Part shown: in pieces, positions 1 to 4,588 of the stretch
How the letters are laid out: the number at the start of each line of letters is the position of its first letter
Position numbering within the stretch: position 1 is the stretch's first letter
NCBI GenBank assembly: GCA_035705495.1
Contig: DASSWB010000132.1
Coordinates: forward strand, 1-5,430
DNA length: 5,430 nt
Direction of reading: 5' to 3'
Source of the DNA: DASSWB01 sp035705495
Lineage (GTDB): Bacteria > Bacteroidota > Bacteroidia > Flavobacteriales > Flavobacteriaceae
Notes under the pieces: generated by a model
Database searches by the model: none
Told to the model about the DNA's origin: nothing
Seen by the model: the letters and a program-made list of their open reading frames with translations, nothing else
Program-made: the position numbers and the translations under genes

Positions 1-31
1 TTCCGTCGATTATAATTTCCTTTTCGTGCAT
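1..31 (-). CDS. Start of a gene translationally coupled to the dioxygenase (partial, product unknown)
   Basis: An ATG at 31-29 overlaps the dioxygenase stop codon as TAATG, and the frame stays open to the window edge, giving MHEKEIIIDG. The one-base overlap is the usual arrangement for a translationally coupled downstream gene in an operon, which is the main support, since ten codons are too few for recognition. In related operons (the Bacillus mhq type and similar flavobacterial loci) a VOC dioxygenase is often followed by an alpha/beta hydrolase of the phospholipase/carboxylesterase family. That identity is a guess from context, not something the ten residues show. Confidence 0.5.
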   Translation of the reverse strand, partial: MHEKEIIIDG

Positions 32-981
32 TATTTGAATTTTTCAATGTTCAAACTTACCGGCTTAACGGCCTGTTCAATTAAATTTCTTCGGTTTTCA
101 TATTGCGGTGGGAGTTTTAAAGCTTCTCCCAATTTGTCCGGCGCTTCATCGACTGCGAATCCCGGAACTGAAGTGGCAACTTCAAACAAAACGCCTCCCG
201 GTTCCCTGAAATAAATCGATTCAAAATATTGCCGATCCAACACGGGTGTTGGTCCCAATCCAATGCTGCTAATTTTTTCCCGAACCCGCAACTGTGTTTC
301 TCGATTTGCAGTGTTAAAGGCCAAATGATGAATTGTTCCCCCGCCTCCCAGTCCGTTCAATTTATCGGGTGTGATCAAAATATCCACGTAATTTCCGGGC
401 GCATCACTTGGCGCAAAACGAAAACGATTGTCTTTTTCTTCAATGAGTTGATGATCTAGAACTTTTAAAACCTCAGCAGTTTTTTCCAAAGTTTCCGCCC
501 AAATTTCGACACTATAAAAACCTTTAATGGAATGCTCCTGCGGAATGGCACCGTAGGTAAATCCGTTGCGATTGTCTTTATCCGTAAAAATAATTTCCAA
601 TCCGAGTCCGTCGGGATCTTCAAAATAAATAGATTTTTCATTTTGAAAATTTTCCTTTTCAGATTGATAAGGAATCATGAATTTTTCAAAACGGGATTTC
701 CAATAATCAACCGAAGCTAAAGGTGCGGAAAAAGCGGTGACGTTCAACATTCCTTTTCCTTTTCGCCCCCTTCGAATCCCTTCATAAGGAAAAAAAGTCA
801 TGATACTTCCGGGATTTCCAACTTCATCAGCATAATAAAAATGATATACATCGGGCGCATCAAAATTCACGGTTTTCTTCACCAAACGAAGCCCGAGGAC
901 ACCAGTATAAAAATCTAAATTCCGCTGCGGCTCACCCGCCAAAGCAGTGACGTGATGGATTCCTGTGATCAATTTTTCCAT
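31..981 (-). CDS. VOC-family ring-cleaving dioxygenase (MhqO/MhqA-like glyoxalase-fold protein)
   Basis: This 316-residue protein has two glyoxalase/bleomycin-resistance (VOC) modules, the usual size and layout for the ring-cleaving dioxygenase family that includes Bacillus MhqO. Such enzymes are cytoplasmic metal-dependent dioxygenases thought to open hydroquinone or catechol-type rings and so help detoxify quinones; the substrate here is inferred. Module 1 begins with GIHHVTALA (His9/His10), then DFYTGVLGLRLVKKTVNFD and the SIYFEDPDGLGLEI strand near 117-130. Module 2 has TIHHLAF (His218/His219) and ends with the IYFREPGGVLFEVAT strand, where Glu267 completes a likely 2-His-1-carboxylate metal site. 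The start is chosen because the ATG lies about 8 bases after the predicted transcription start and leads straight into the conserved GIHHVT strand. It is the first gene of an apparent operon whose next gene overlaps its stop codon. No frameshift or missing ligand is seen. Confidence 0.88.
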   Translation of the reverse strand: MEKLITGIHHVTALAGEPQRNLDFYTGVLGLRLVKKTVNFDAPDVYHFYYADEVGNPGSIMTFFPYEGIRRGRKGKGMLNVTAFSAPLASVDYWKSRFEKFMIPYQSEKENFQNEKSIYFEDPDGLGLEIIFTDKDNRNGFTYGAIPQEHSIKGFYSVEIWAETLEKTAEVLKVLDHQLIEEKDNRFRFAPSDAPGNYVDILITPDKLNGLGGGGTIHHLAFNTANRETQLRVREKISSIGLGPTPVLDRQYFESIYFREPGGVLFEVATSVPGFAVDEAPDKLGEALKLPPQYENRRNLIEQAVKPVSLNIEKFK

Positions 982-995
982 AGCTCAATTTTTAC

Positions 996-1026
996 TAAAG
1001 ATACAGATGTTTTACCGCGATTTCAA
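996..1026 (-). promoter_or_regulatory. Promoter of the dioxygenase operon
   Basis: On the minus strand TTG (1026-1024) is followed after 20 bases by TATCTTTA (1003-996), a near match to the Bacteroidota consensus TTG-N(17-23)-TAnnTTTG with only the final G replaced. The predicted start of transcription falls near 989, leaving a leader of about 8 bases before the ATG at 981. No operator-like repeat is obvious around it, so quinone-responsive control cannot be read from the sequence. Confidence 0.6.
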
Positions 1027-1075
1027 ACACCTCTTTCTGCGGAATTTTTTCGAAATGACTTTCCTTTTCAACTTT

Positions 1076-1108
1076 TTGGCTTTAAAACTTTCAACTTATT
1101 TATCTTTA
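1076..1108 (+). promoter_or_regulatory. Promoter of lpxH
   Basis: TTG (1076-1078) and TATCTTTA (1101-1108) are separated by 22 bases, at the long end of the range for the Bacteroidota sigma-ABfr-type promoter. Transcription would start near 1115, about 10 bases before the lpxH ATG. The leader is A-rich with no Shine-Dalgarno sequence, as usual in this phylum. The -7 octamer is identical to that of the divergent dioxygenase promoter. Confidence 0.55.
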
Positions 1109-1125
1109 CCGCACAATAGCAAAAA

Positions 1126-1881
1126 ATGGAAATCCCGAAAGGAAAGAAAGTTTATTTCTCCAGCGACAATCATTTGGGTGCGCCAACTCCGGAAGAAAGC
1201 AAACCGCGTGAAGAGAAATTCGTGGCTTGGTTGAACGAGGTAAAAGAAGATGCCGCTGCCATTTTTCTATTGGGGGATTTATTCGATTTTTGGTTTGAAT
1301 ACAAATATGTAGTACCGAAAGGTTTCGTGCGGGTTTTGGGCAAACTGGCTGAAATCCGCGACAGAGGAATTCCGATTTATTTTTTCGTCGGAAATCACGA
1401 TTTATGGATGGGCGATTATTTTGAAAAAGAGCTGAATATTCCCGTTTACCACGAGCCTAAGGAATTTATTTTCAACAATAAAAAATTCCTGATTGGTCAC
1501 GGTGACGGTTTGGGTCCTGGAGACAAAGGCTATAAACGGATGAAAAAAGTGTTCACGAATCCATTTTCAAAGTGGTTGTACAGATGGCTTCATCCCGATT
1601 TGGGCGTGCCATTGGCGCAGCATCTTTCGGTAAAAAACAAACTGATTTCAGGTGATGAAGATGCTAAATTTTTAGGCGAAGAAAATGAATGGCTCGTACA
1701 ATATTGCAAACGAAAACTGGAACAAAATCACTATGATTATTTCCTTTTCGGTCACCGACATTTACCTATGGAAATAGATTTGAAAAACAACTCAAAATAC
1801 ATCAACCTCGGCGATTGGATTACGCATTATACTTATGGGGAGTTTGATGGGGAGAAGATGGAATTAAAATCTTTTAAATAG
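1126..1881 (+). CDS. lpxH: UDP-2,3-diacylglucosamine diphosphatase (LpxH-type metallophosphoesterase)
   Basis: LpxH hydrolyses UDP-2,3-diacylglucosamine to lipid X (2,3-diacylglucosamine 1-phosphate) and UMP, the fourth step of lipid A synthesis, at the inner face of the cytoplasmic membrane. The 251 residues are normal for the Bacteroidota form. All calcineurin-like metallophosphoesterase motifs are visible: SSDNHLG (Asp14, His16), GDLFDFW (Asp51, Asp54), GNHD (Asn90, His91), GHGD (His125) and GHRH (His210, His212). The start at 1126 sits close behind a promoter and just before the first motif. The gene appears to be transcribed alone. Its last 27 codons (225-251) plus the downstream hairpin are repeated at 2540-2661, beyond the toxin-antitoxin pair, so the present C-terminus may be a replacement or a duplicate of the original. 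It lies outside the catalytic motifs and the frame is intact. The family assignment is firm; LpxH rather than a related phosphoesterase is very likely. Confidence 0.9.
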   Translation: MEIPKGKKVYFSSDNHLGAPTPEESKPREEKFVAWLNEVKEDAAAIFLLGDLFDFWFEYKYVVPKGFVRVLGKLAEIRDRGIPIYFFVGNHDLWMGDYFEKELNIPVYHEPKEFIFNNKKFLIGHGDGLGPGDKGYKRMKKVFTNPFSKWLYRWLHPDLGVPLAQHLSVKNKLISGDEDAKFLGEENEWLVQYCKRKLEQNHYDYFLFGHRHLPMEIDLKNNSKYINLGDWITHYTYGEFDGEKMELKSFK

Positions 1882-1899
1882 TTTTTCAAACTTGAAAAA
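1773..1899 (+). repeat. Direct repeat, copy 1 (3' end of intact lpxH plus hairpin)
   Basis: This stretch repeats at 2540-2661 in the same orientation. The best part is 1798-1881 against 2558-2642: 84 against 85 bases with three substitutions (C/T, C/T, G/T) and one extra T in copy 2. Upstream, AATAGATTTGAAA (1773-1785) also matches 2540-2552, after which copy 2 lacks seven bases. Downstream, the T-rich/A-rich hairpin is present in both copies in diverged form. The two copies bracket the toxin-antitoxin genes, with a repeat unit of 767 bases. Confidence 0.9.
1882..1899. terminator. AT-only hairpin directly after lpxH, possible bidirectional terminator
   Basis: TTTTTCAA and TTGAAAAA form a perfect 8-base inverted repeat around AC, starting on the base after the lpxH stop. 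It lies between convergent lpxH and the toxin gene, so it could serve both. The stem is almost entirely A-T and neither strand has a clean T tract after it, so strength is doubtful. Confidence 0.35.
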
Positions 1900-1921
1900 A
1901 ACGAATTAACCAAGCAATACT

Positions 1922-1957
1922 TTATATCGTTTCTTTTAATTTCTCCGGATTTTGTCA
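1922..1957 (-). other. Cut-off C-terminal codons of the toxin (after a premature TGA)
   Basis: Reading on past the toxin stop codon (1957-1955) in the same frame gives QNPEKLKETI and then TAA at 1924-1922. With Arg in place of the stop, the tail reads VFDVRQNPEKLKETI, which matches the common ending of RelE/ParE toxins in this phylum (a DxRQNP motif). A single C-to-T change (CGA to TGA) would explain the stop. These bases are therefore best read as former coding sequence, assuming there is no sequencing error. Confidence 0.75.
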
Positions 1958-2239
1958 AACATCAAAAACGTTTGCTATTTCGATTAAATTCGAGTTGTAG
2001 TTTATTCGGTAGACAATTTTATATCTTTTAAAAACCAGATATCTAAATTGTGTTTTTCGTTCTTTTAAACTGATTTCTTTTTGTCCGATTTCGGGATGTT
2101 TTTCCAAAGAAATCGTTGTATCGACAATTCCATTTATTAACTTTTGGGCAACTTTTTTTCCTGCTTTAACTCTATAGTAGCTGTAAATATCGTTTAGTTT
2201 ATCCTCCGCGAGTTGTAGCCAATAAACCTCTAATCCCAT
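1955..2239 (-). CDS. RelE/ParE-family toxin, probably truncated at the C-terminus
   Basis: This 94-residue basic protein has the layout of the RelE/ParE superfamily, which holds ribosome-dependent mRNA nucleases and gyrase inhibitors. Visible features are an N-terminal strand and helix (VYWLQLAEDKLNDIYSYY, 5-22), a helix ending in the loop HPEIGQKE (48-55), and the central strands FRYLVFKRYKIVYRI (65-79), followed by LIEIANVFDV. Whether it cleaves mRNA or poisons gyrase cannot be told from sequence. It overlaps the antitoxin gene upstream by 10 bases, typical of coupled type II pairs. The reading frame ends in TGA exactly where family members carry the Arg of DxRQNP, and ten further codons in frame fit the family tail, so the intact form was probably 105 residues. 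The shortened protein may be weak or inactive. An alternative is that the stop is a sequencing error or is read through. Confidence 0.82.
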   Translation of the reverse strand: MGLEVYWLQLAEDKLNDIYSYYRVKAGKKVAQKLINGIVDTTISLEKHPEIGQKEISLKERKTQFRYLVFKRYKIVYRINYNSNLIEIANVFDV

Positions 2240-2472
2240 TTTTGGATTTTCGCTTTTAGATCGGCTGCCTTTATCATTCGTCCATTTGCAGAGTCCTCCA
2301 TGGCTTGGTCTATTTCAGAATTGTATTCGTCCATACTCATCGGCTTCAGGTTTTTTTCAATTAGTTCAGCTTTTCTTTTTCGCAATAAGTTCTCTAGTAC
2401 GCTAACGATTTCCTCGTTTTGCAGTCGTAAGAATTCTTGAACGAACGAAATTTTTCGGGCTTCTAAATCCAT
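2230..2472 (-). CDS. Antitoxin of a type II toxin-antitoxin pair (addiction module component family)
   Basis: This 80-residue charged protein resembles the small antitoxins paired with RelE/ParE toxins in flavobacteria (addiction module component type). The N-terminal part (1-40, MDLEARKISFVQEFLRLQNE onward) is predicted helical and probably dimerises or binds DNA. The second part, LKPMSMDEYNSEIDQAMEDS (42-61) followed by NGRMIKAADLKAKIQKW, is the acidic helix and tail that in this family wraps and neutralises the toxin. The start at 2472 follows a strong promoter match by about 16 bases. It is the first gene of the pair, and its TAG stop lies 10 bases inside the toxin gene. Unlike the toxin it appears complete. 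Autoregulation is likely by analogy; a candidate operator lies in the promoter. Confidence 0.85.
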   Translation of the reverse strand: MDLEARKISFVQEFLRLQNEEIVSVLENLLRKRKAELIEKNLKPMSMDEYNSEIDQAMEDSANGRMIKAADLKAKIQKWD

Positions 2473-2488
2473 TTATTATAGCTTTATT

Positions 2489-2520
2489 CAAAGATAGGAA
2501 ATTATCAATTTCAGAGCCAA
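2489..2520 (-). promoter_or_regulatory. Promoter of the antitoxin-toxin operon
   Basis: On the minus strand TTG (2520-2518) and TATCTTTG (2496-2489), an exact TAnnTTTG match, are separated by 21 bases. Transcription would start near 2482, about 10 bases before the antitoxin ATG. It is the best promoter match in the window, so the module carries its own promoter and need not depend on recJ read-through, although recJ lies upstream on the same strand. Confidence 0.65.
2498..2512. promoter_or_regulatory. Inverted repeat inside the toxin-antitoxin promoter, candidate operator
   Basis: GAAATT-ATC-AATTTC is a perfect 6-base inverted repeat with a 3-base centre, lying wholly between the -33 and -7 elements. 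A second short palindrome, CCAAACTTTGG (2517-2527), overlaps the -33 element. Type II antitoxins usually bind such sites to repress their own operon. AT-rich DNA gives repeats of this size by chance, so position is the main support. Confidence 0.35.
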
Positions 2521-2539
2521 ACTTTGGAAAGGTAAAAAT

Positions 2540-2642
2540 AATAGATTTGAAACAACATACATCAACCTTGGCGATTGGATTATGCATTATACTTATGGGG
2601 AGTTTGATGGTGAGAAGATGGAATTAAAATCTTTTTAAATAG
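2540..2642 (+). pseudogene. Headless fragment of lpxH (duplicate of the last codons)
   Basis: From 2558 the sense frame reads YINLGDWIMHYTYGEFDGEK and then MELKSF before a stop, matching LpxH residues 225-250 with one change (Thr to Met). One extra T removes the final Lys by bringing TAA into frame. The matching bases just upstream (2540-2552) are put out of frame by a 7-base deletion. There is no start or catalytic region, so it is a remnant. It ends about 20 bases from the recJ stop, where the end of a convergent lpxH would be expected before the insertion. Confidence 0.9.
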
Positions 2643-2661
2643 GATTTTTAGAACTGAAAAA
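2540..2661 (+). repeat. Direct repeat, copy 2 (lpxH remnant plus hairpin, beside recJ)
   Basis: Second copy of the repeat at 1773-1899, same orientation. Differences are a 7-base deletion near 2553-2557, three substitutions within the 84-base core, one inserted T at the end of the coding part, and a diverged hairpin sequence. The left boundary lies about 20 bases beyond the -33 element of the antitoxin promoter. Nothing matching lpxH is seen further left. Confidence 0.9.
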
Positions 2662-2662
2662 T
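2644..2662. terminator. AT-rich hairpin at the recJ stop codon, possible terminator
   Basis: ATTTTTAG (2644-2651) can pair with CTGAAAAAT (2654-2662) with one bulged G. It occupies the same place relative to the lpxH remnant as the perfect hairpin does after intact lpxH, and its last base belongs to the recJ stop codon. It probably served convergent lpxH and recJ. It is weak and lacks a clear T tract. Confidence 0.3.
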
Positions 2663-4368
2663 TACTGCGCATTCACATCCTTCAAATTCAGCTGAAGCGA
2701 AACGTTTCCATTCCATTCATTTTCGTCGATGCAATAAACGGCTTTGATTTTCTTTTTGTTCTGAAGCAATTCGCATTTACTTCCAAGATTAAATCCGATG
2801 GCATTGATGCTGAATTTTTTGTTTTCAAAAATTTGTTCCAATCTACATTTAAGATGCAAATCATCACCACCAACACATTTCGCATAACCCGAATCCTTTA
2901 AATTCTGCGTCATGAAAATCGGTGCCATATTTCCAGGGCCAAAAGGTGCGAATTGTTTTAAAATACGGTGGAATTTTGGGGTGATATCCGAAAGATTAAT
3001 TTCCGCATCAATCGAGATTTCAGGAGTTAAAAGATTTTTGTCTATACTTTCCGCAACAACTTCTTCAAATTTCTTTTTAAAGTTTTCATACTGCGCTTCC
3101 AACAAAGTCAGTCCCGCAGCATATTTATGTCCGCCAAATTGTTCAATATGTTCACTACAGGAATCCAAAGCATTATAAACATCAAAACCTTTAACCGACC
3201 GTGCCGAAGCTGCCAGTTTCTCTCCACTTTTCGTGAAAACCAGTGTCGGACGATAATAAGTTTCGGTCAGTCTTGAGGCAACAATTCCGATCACGCCTTT
3301 GTGCCAATTCTCCTGATAAACAACAGTTGTGAAACGTTCCTGTTCCTCAAGGTTTTCAATTTGCAGCAACGCTTCGGCGGTAATTGATTTGTCGGCATCT
3401 TTTCTATCTGAATTATAAACCTCGATAGCAGCAGCAAGTTGTTTGGCAACTTCCAAATTCTCTTCCGTCAGCAATTCCACAGCATGCAGACCATGTTTCA
3501 TTCTTCCGGCGGCATTAATCCGCGGGGCGATGATAAAAACCACGTCTGTAATTGTAAGTTCCTTTTTGTTCAGCTGATCAATAATCGCTTTAAAACCAGG
3601 TCTTGGCGAAGAATTGATTGTTTTTAAGCCGTAATAGGCCAAAATCCGGTTTTCACCTGTAATCGGAACAATATCGGCCCCAATTGCCGTTGCCACCAAA
3701 TCCAAATAAGGGAAAAGCGTTTCGAGCGGCTCATTTTTTCGGATTGAAAAAGCCTGCAATAATTTAAATCCGACGCCACAACCGCAAAGTTCCTTGTACG
3801 GATAATCGCAATCTTCACGCTTTGGATCAAGAACTGCCACGGCTTTCGGTATTTCAGCACCGGGGCGGTGGTGGTCACAAATAATAAAATCAATGTTTTT
3901 TTCTGAAGCATAATTGACTTTATCAATCGCTTTTATGCCACAGTCGAGCGCAATAATGAGGGAAATTTCGTTGTCGGCCGCAAAATCAATTCCTTGAAAA
4001 GAAATTCCGTAGCCTTCGTCATATCGATCTGGAATATAGGTACAAATATTTGGGTAAAACCTTTTTAGATAAGAAGAAACCAAAGCGACGCTGGTGGTTC
4101 CATCCACGTCATAATCGCCATAAACCATAATGTTCTCACCGGAAGCCATTGCTTTTTCAATTCGAAAAATAGCAGCGTCCATGTCTTTCATTAAAAATGG
4201 ATCATGTAAATCCTTGAGCGACGGACGAAAGAATTTTTTGGCCTCCTCAAAAGTTTCAATACCGCGCTGAGCCAAAAGTGAAGCAATGGGAATCTCAACA
4301 TTCAATTCTGTGGAAAGACGGGCAACAATTTCGGGGTTAGGTTTTGGTTTTAATTTCCAGCGGGTCAT
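2662..4368 (-). CDS. recJ: Single-stranded-DNA-specific exonuclease RecJ
   Basis: RecJ degrades single-stranded DNA 5' to 3' in the cytoplasm, in RecF-pathway recombination, mismatch repair and base excision repair. At 568 residues it is full length (about 577 in E. coli). The DHH phosphoesterase core shows motif I VYGDYDVDG (Asp85, Asp87, Asp89), ALDCGI (Asp142), the DHH triad at 165-167, and DLVATAIGADIVP (Asp232). These are followed by APRINAAGRM (281-290), the DHHA1 part with WHKGVIGIVASRL (355-367) and SARSVKGFDVYNALD (388-402), and the GGHKYAAG loop (412-419). The C-terminal OB-like domain has FAPFGPGNMAPIF (473-485). The ATG at 4368 opens with TRWKLKPKPN, the usual start of Bacteroidota RecJ. 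All catalytic acidic and His residues are present and the frame is unbroken. It is convergent with lpxH across the inserted toxin-antitoxin pair and shares a strand with that pair. Confidence 0.96.
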   Translation of the reverse strand: MTRWKLKPKPNPEIVARLSTELNVEIPIASLLAQRGIETFEEAKKFFRPSLKDLHDPFLMKDMDAAIFRIEKAMASGENIMVYGDYDVDGTTSVALVSSYLKRFYPNICTYIPDRYDEGYGISFQGIDFAADNEISLIIALDCGIKAIDKVNYASEKNIDFIICDHHRPGAEIPKAVAVLDPKREDCDYPYKELCGCGVGFKLLQAFSIRKNEPLETLFPYLDLVATAIGADIVPITGENRILAYYGLKTINSSPRPGFKAIIDQLNKKELTITDVVFIIAPRINAAGRMKHGLHAVELLTEENLEVAKQLAAAIEVYNSDRKDADKSITAEALLQIENLEEQERFTTVVYQENWHKGVIGIVASRLTETYYRPTLVFTKSGEKLAASARSVKGFDVYNALDSCSEHIEQFGGHKYAAGLTLLEAQYENFKKKFEEVVAESIDKNLLTPEISIDAEINLSDITPKFHRILKQFAPFGPGNMAPIFMTQNLKDSGYAKCVGGDDLHLKCRLEQIFENKKFSINAIGFNLGSKCELLQNKKKIKAVYCIDENEWNGNVSLQLNLKDVNAQ

Positions 4369-4526
4369 GCTACGAAATTAATCATAAACAAAAATTAATT
4401 TTACGGTTAAACCTGAAATTTTTAGAAATATTTTTTCACTATCAAAACCCACATTATTACTAGCGAATTGACAAATTATGAACATCTATTCAAAGAAAAA
4501 TATAATAATACCGAAAATTTTTTATC

Positions 4527-4549
4527 AATAAATTATTTGTTAATTTATT
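4527..4549. repeat. AT-only inverted repeat around the -33 element of the secreted-protein gene
   Basis: AATAAATT and AATTTATT are perfect 8-base arms separated by 7 bases, and the centre holds the TTG of the predicted promoter. It could be an operator. In such AT-rich DNA an 8-base repeat is not rare, so this is only a position-based suggestion. Confidence 0.25.
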
Positions 4550-4565
4550 AGATTCGATATATTAG
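4537..4565 (+). promoter_or_regulatory. Promoter of the secreted-protein gene
   Basis: TTG (4537-4539) and TATATTAG (4558-4565; one mismatch to TAnnTTTG) are 18 bases apart. Transcription would begin near 4572, about 17 bases before the ATG at 4589. The rest of the 4369-4588 gap is very AT-rich and includes the 12-base palindrome AAAATTAATTTT (4391-4402). I see no RNA gene or further ORF in it, and no convincing promoter for recJ. Confidence 0.45.
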
Positions 4566-4588
4566 CAAATCAATTTTCGTAAAATCTT

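Noticed and set aside
965..1234. 89-residue plus-strand ORF overlapping the start of lpxH
   Set aside because: It crosses both predicted promoters and runs out of frame into lpxH, whose own frame carries all the catalytic motifs.
2402..2587. 61-residue minus-strand ORF across the antitoxin promoter and the lpxH remnant
   Set aside because: It runs antisense through the remnant and overlaps the antitoxin in another frame. It has no recognisable product and arises by chance.
1773..2661. Reading the direct repeats as att sites of an integrase-driven element
   Set aside because: No integrase, recombinase or transposase is present, the unit is only 767 bases, and the repeats are long and diverged rather than short and identical. 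The resemblance is noted but not supported.
3624..3926. 100-residue minus-strand ORF inside recJ
   Set aside because: It is a shifted-frame shadow of recJ with no domain of its own.
4369..4440. Promoter for recJ on the minus strand (TAATTTTT near the palindrome at 4391-4402)
   Set aside because: The -7 match is imperfect and no TTG lies at a suitable distance upstream, so it is not called.
4369..4588. Small RNA, riboswitch or tRNA in the longest gap
   Set aside because: The gap is nearly all A and T, with no GC-bearing stems, conserved motif or cloverleaf.
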